Of a stretch of DNA of 13,357 nt, positions 11,548 through 13,357 are shown piece by piece (position 1 is the stretch's first letter; each line of letters starts with the position of its first letter). The stretch is taken from contig USHE01000033.1 in NCBI GenBank assembly GCA_900554385.1, positions 1 through 13,357 of the forward strand, given 5' to 3'. The notes beneath the pieces were generated by a model. It worked only from the letters and a program-made list of their open reading frames with translations. It ran no database searches and was not told where the DNA came from. The translations under genes and the position numbers were made by a program. This stretch comes from an uncultured bacterium (GTDB lineage: Bacteria > Cyanobacteriota > Vampirovibrionia > Gastranaerophilales > Gastranaerophilaceae).

Positions 11548-13209
11548 CTATATATCCATTCCGTAAGGATTCATTCTGATTGGCTCGTTTGTTTTGTAGT
11601 GTTTTGAAACATAGTCGTAAGCTTTATCCATTTGTTTTTCAAACAGGTCGGATAATTTTGGGTTAAAACTGTCAAGACAGATTTTTCTAAGCATTCCGTG
11701 AATATACTGTATTTCGTCTGTTTCAAGAACTTTGAATTGATTTTTTTCAAAAGGTAAGTCAGGATGTTCAAATAGTGATATTTTTATCGTTTCTTGAATA
11801 GATTTGCATAATTCTCTTGTTTTCTTATCAACTTTTGATAAATCCATCTTAGAAATTTCTCGGTTAACGTTTAATAAAGCAAGGAAAAATGAATTTGCCA
11901 TTATAGTACTTTCATTCTGAGTGCTATCCACAAAGGCACGGGTGTACTTGCTGATTTCATTGTTCAAATAGTTGTTCTGAGGATTATTCGGGTCAATTTT
12001 TGCTATAAAATTTTCGTCTTTAATTTCAATATTCTGTTTTCTTCCCCAGTCTTGTATTTTTTTGATAAATCCTCTTGGGGCAACACGGGGATAGTATACG
12101 ACGGTTTGTTCTTCTTTTATTTTCTTCCAGGCGTAAGTCATATTTTTTGAGAAAGATTTTCTTGCCCATTCGTTTGAAGCCCAGAACTTTTTCAGAGTAC
12201 TGCTTTCTTCCTTTGTAAATGCCAGAGGATTTTCAAGTTTTGTGCTATCAAATGTTTTTATTCCTTGTTTTTTCATAAATGCGGTCATTGCTGTTTTTAT
12301 TTTGTCTGTGCCAAAAATATACCAGGCTTTTGTTGTTACTCGGCTGAGTAATTCTGCCCTATCCGGATTTTCTTCATAAAATTTTCGTTGACGTTCGGAG
12401 AGATTATAAACCGCTTGAGGGTTTTGTTCATAGTATCTTTGTAAGCCTTCTGAAATATGTTTTTTATGTTCTGCTGACAGTGGACCTCTTTTTATGTAAA
12501 CAGGCTCCCCTGTTGCCTCTTGTGCCTTTCTGTCAAGAGCAGCCATGCGTTTTTCTGTCATTTCCTTTGTCAGGCGTGTATTGTATTCGGGGTCTGACAG
12601 TTTTAATATCTTTCCGTATGTCGGTTCTGTTAGTGGTATTTGTAATTTTCGCATAACATAACTTATGTCTTTGCCATCGGCATATTTTCTGAGGTCATTT
12701 ATGGAAAACCCTTCTCCCCAGTATAATTTGATGAGCTGCAGGGATAAATCTTCATCGTTATCAAAGTACTCAAGTTTTCCGTTTCTGAAATCGTCAATGA
12801 AACTTCCAGCTAATGCTTTCACGTCTTTTGAGGGAATTACATCTTTAAATTCAGGGAATTTTGCTTTAACTTCCTCTAGTGAAAAACAATCCTTTACGCT
12901 TTCGTAGAATTTTTTATGTATATTAATAAGTGTTTCTTTTGTTTTGTTGCCTTCTTCTAGGATTATTCCTGCCCATTCTCGAATTTGAGGAGGATATACA
13001 TTGGATTTTTTCTGAGCAAGGATATCTAAATGTTTTACTGTGTCTGCTAAATCAAGGCTGTATCCTCCTGTAAAAGCAAGATACTGAGAGGTTGTCGGGA
13101 GTGGTAAATTTATTTGTTGAGTTGTGTTTTGTTGAGTTTTTGGGGATGAATGTTTATTAATTGTTCTTTTGTGGGGTAAATTTGTAAATGATATATTATT
13201 AATTTGCAT
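11548..13209 (-). CDS. Large hypothetical protein with NUMOD3-like repeats
   Basis: A 553-residue protein I cannot name. It starts MQINNISFTNLPHKRTINKH, followed by a Gln/Thr/Pro-rich linker and YLAFTGGYSLDLADTV; a short N-terminal 'sFt...FtG' pattern is one I associate with orphan proteins of Gastranaerophilales. There is no signal peptide or membrane helix. Residues about 245-300 hold tandem units, LSAEHKKHISEGLQRYYEQN then LSERQRKFYEENPDRAELLS, which resemble NUMOD3, a DNA-binding module of some homing endonucleases; no nuclease motif (GIY-YIG, HNH) is seen. The rest is charged and helical. I chose the ATG at 13207-13209 over the in-frame ATG at 13224 because AAAGGA lies 6 nt upstream of it. 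That ribosome-binding site is inside a 14-bp hairpin ending in a T run, so expression may be limited or conditional. Confidence 0.78.
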   Translation of the reverse strand: MQINNISFTNLPHKRTINKHSSPKTQQNTTQQINLPLPTTSQYLAFTGGYSLDLADTVKHLDILAQKKSNVYPPQIREWAGIILEEGNKTKETLINIHKKFYESVKDCFSLEEVKAKFPEFKDVIPSKDVKALAGSFIDDFRNGKLEYFDNDEDLSLQLIKLYWGEGFSINDLRKYADGKDISYVMRKLQIPLTEPTYGKILKLSDPEYNTRLTKEMTEKRMAALDRKAQEATGEPVYIKRGPLSAEHKKHISEGLQRYYEQNPQAVYNLSERQRKFYEENPDRAELLSRVTTKAWYIFGTDKIKTAMTAFMKKQGIKTFDSTKLENPLAFTKEESSTLKKFWASNEWARKSFSKNMTYAWKKIKEEQTVVYYPRVAPRGFIKKIQDWGRKQNIEIKDENFIAKIDPNNPQNNYLNNEISKYTRAFVDSTQNESTIMANSFFLALLNVNREISKMDLSKVDKKTRELCKSIQETIKISLFEHPDLPFEKNQFKVLETDEIQYIHGMLRKICLDSFNPKLSDLFEKQMDKAYDYVSKHYKTNEPIRMNPYGMDI

Positions 13210-13253
13210 AAAAAATCCTTTCATTAGTCAAAAAACTGCTGAAAGGATTTTTT
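13210..13253 (-). terminator. Perfect 14-bp hairpin with T runs: terminator or leader attenuator
   Basis: AAAAAATCCTTTCA (13210-13223) is exactly inverted as TGAAAGGATTTTTT (13240-13253) around a 16-nt loop. Read on the minus strand, the T run ends directly at the ATG of the large orphan gene, and the descending arm contains that gene's AAAGGA ribosome-binding site. It may end the transcript of the upstream fabZ-like gene and at the same time hide the next gene's start. On the plus strand it also ends in a T run. Confidence 0.75.
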
Positions 13254-13270
13254 TGCTATATATTTTCTAA

Positions 13271-13357
13271 TTATTTTAAAGCAAAAGTCATGACTGCTTC
13301 TACGCAGAGTTTGCCATCAAAAAGTCATCTGCCATGGGCTTTACATACAGGGCATTT
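13271..13357 (-). pseudogene. fabZ: Probable FabZ C-terminal end, interrupted by in-frame TGA
   Basis: Reading the minus strand from the window edge gives KCPVCKAHGR, a TGA (13325-13327), then LFDGKLCVEAVMTFALK and TAA (13271-13273). The last part resembles the C-terminus of beta-hydroxyacyl-ACP dehydratase FabZ ('...a.vdGklv.eA.mtf..'), and the residues before the TGA fit the preceding strand of the same hot-dog fold. FabZ makes trans-2-enoyl-ACP in fatty acid synthesis. If correct, a nonsense codon interrupts the gene about 17 codons from its end, at a site usually held by a small residue (Ala or Gly). Only 28 codons are visible, so the family call is tentative. A zinc-ribbon-like protein ending at CPVCKAHGR is the alternative. 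Confidence 0.4.

Noticed and set aside
7136..13327. UGA=Gly genetic code (as in Gracilibacteria/SR1)
   Set aside because: About 4,000 other codons contain no in-frame TGA, the SpoIID-like gene ends normally in TGA, one interruption is TAG, and LPS and TonB genes do not fit that group.

Overview
This is a low-GC bacterial chromosome segment with no rRNA, tRNA or CRISPR locus. The best guess for the host is a Gram-negative member of the non-photosynthetic cyanobacterial sister group (Melainabacteria/Vampirovibrionia, Gastranaerophilales-like). The basis is the cyanobacterial-style TonB C-terminal domain, an ADP-heptose-type glycosyltransferase that implies LPS, a SpoIID/LytB-domain protein without a sporulation context, and orphan proteins of a style I associate with that group. 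This is recalled similarity, not a search; confidence is about 0.6.

Layout. 1-467: start of dnaK on the minus strand. 699-1730: GT9 heptosyltransferase-like gene (+), convergent with purB (1757-3049, -). 3050-3338: intergenic, holding a 133-bp palindromic element with imperfect terminal inverted repeats (3100-3232). 3339-3989: orphan protein. 4026-4904: short SpoIID/LytB protein. 5106-5378: HU with a strong promoter and terminator. 5428-5788: gene-poor stretch with two more terminator hairpins and a possible small RNA. 5789-6025: small HTH-like protein whose stop overlaps that of convergent trpS (6022-7023, -). 7136-8562: two paralogous exported proteins. 8645-11518: a tonB-exbB-exbD-exbD energy-transduction cluster. 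11548-13209: large orphan protein (-). 13271-13357: C-terminal tail of a probable fabZ (-).

How it fits together. ExbB and two ExbD proteins form an inner-membrane proton channel that drives TonB, which reaches across the periplasm to outer-membrane partners. The two exported proteins just upstream (VPAG-type beta domain, one with a glycine zipper) may be envelope partners. GT9, SpoIID and FabZ also concern the envelope.

Most notable signals. (1) Three reading frames are cut by one in-frame nonsense codon and then continue in the same frame with the rest of the domain: TGA at 7490, TAG at 8996 and TGA (minus strand) at 13325. The first falls exactly where the neighbouring paralogue has a glycine GGA codon. 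(2) Four genes (699, 3049, 4026, 7136) have a TGn-extended -10 box ending 6-9 nt before the ATG and no Shine-Dalgarno, which predicts leaderless mRNAs, while other genes here have clear Shine-Dalgarno sites. (3) TrpRS carries an exact C-x22-C-x6-C-x2-C [4Fe-4S] motif. (4) A 14-bp perfect hairpin with a T run buries the ribosome-binding site of the 11548-13209 gene.
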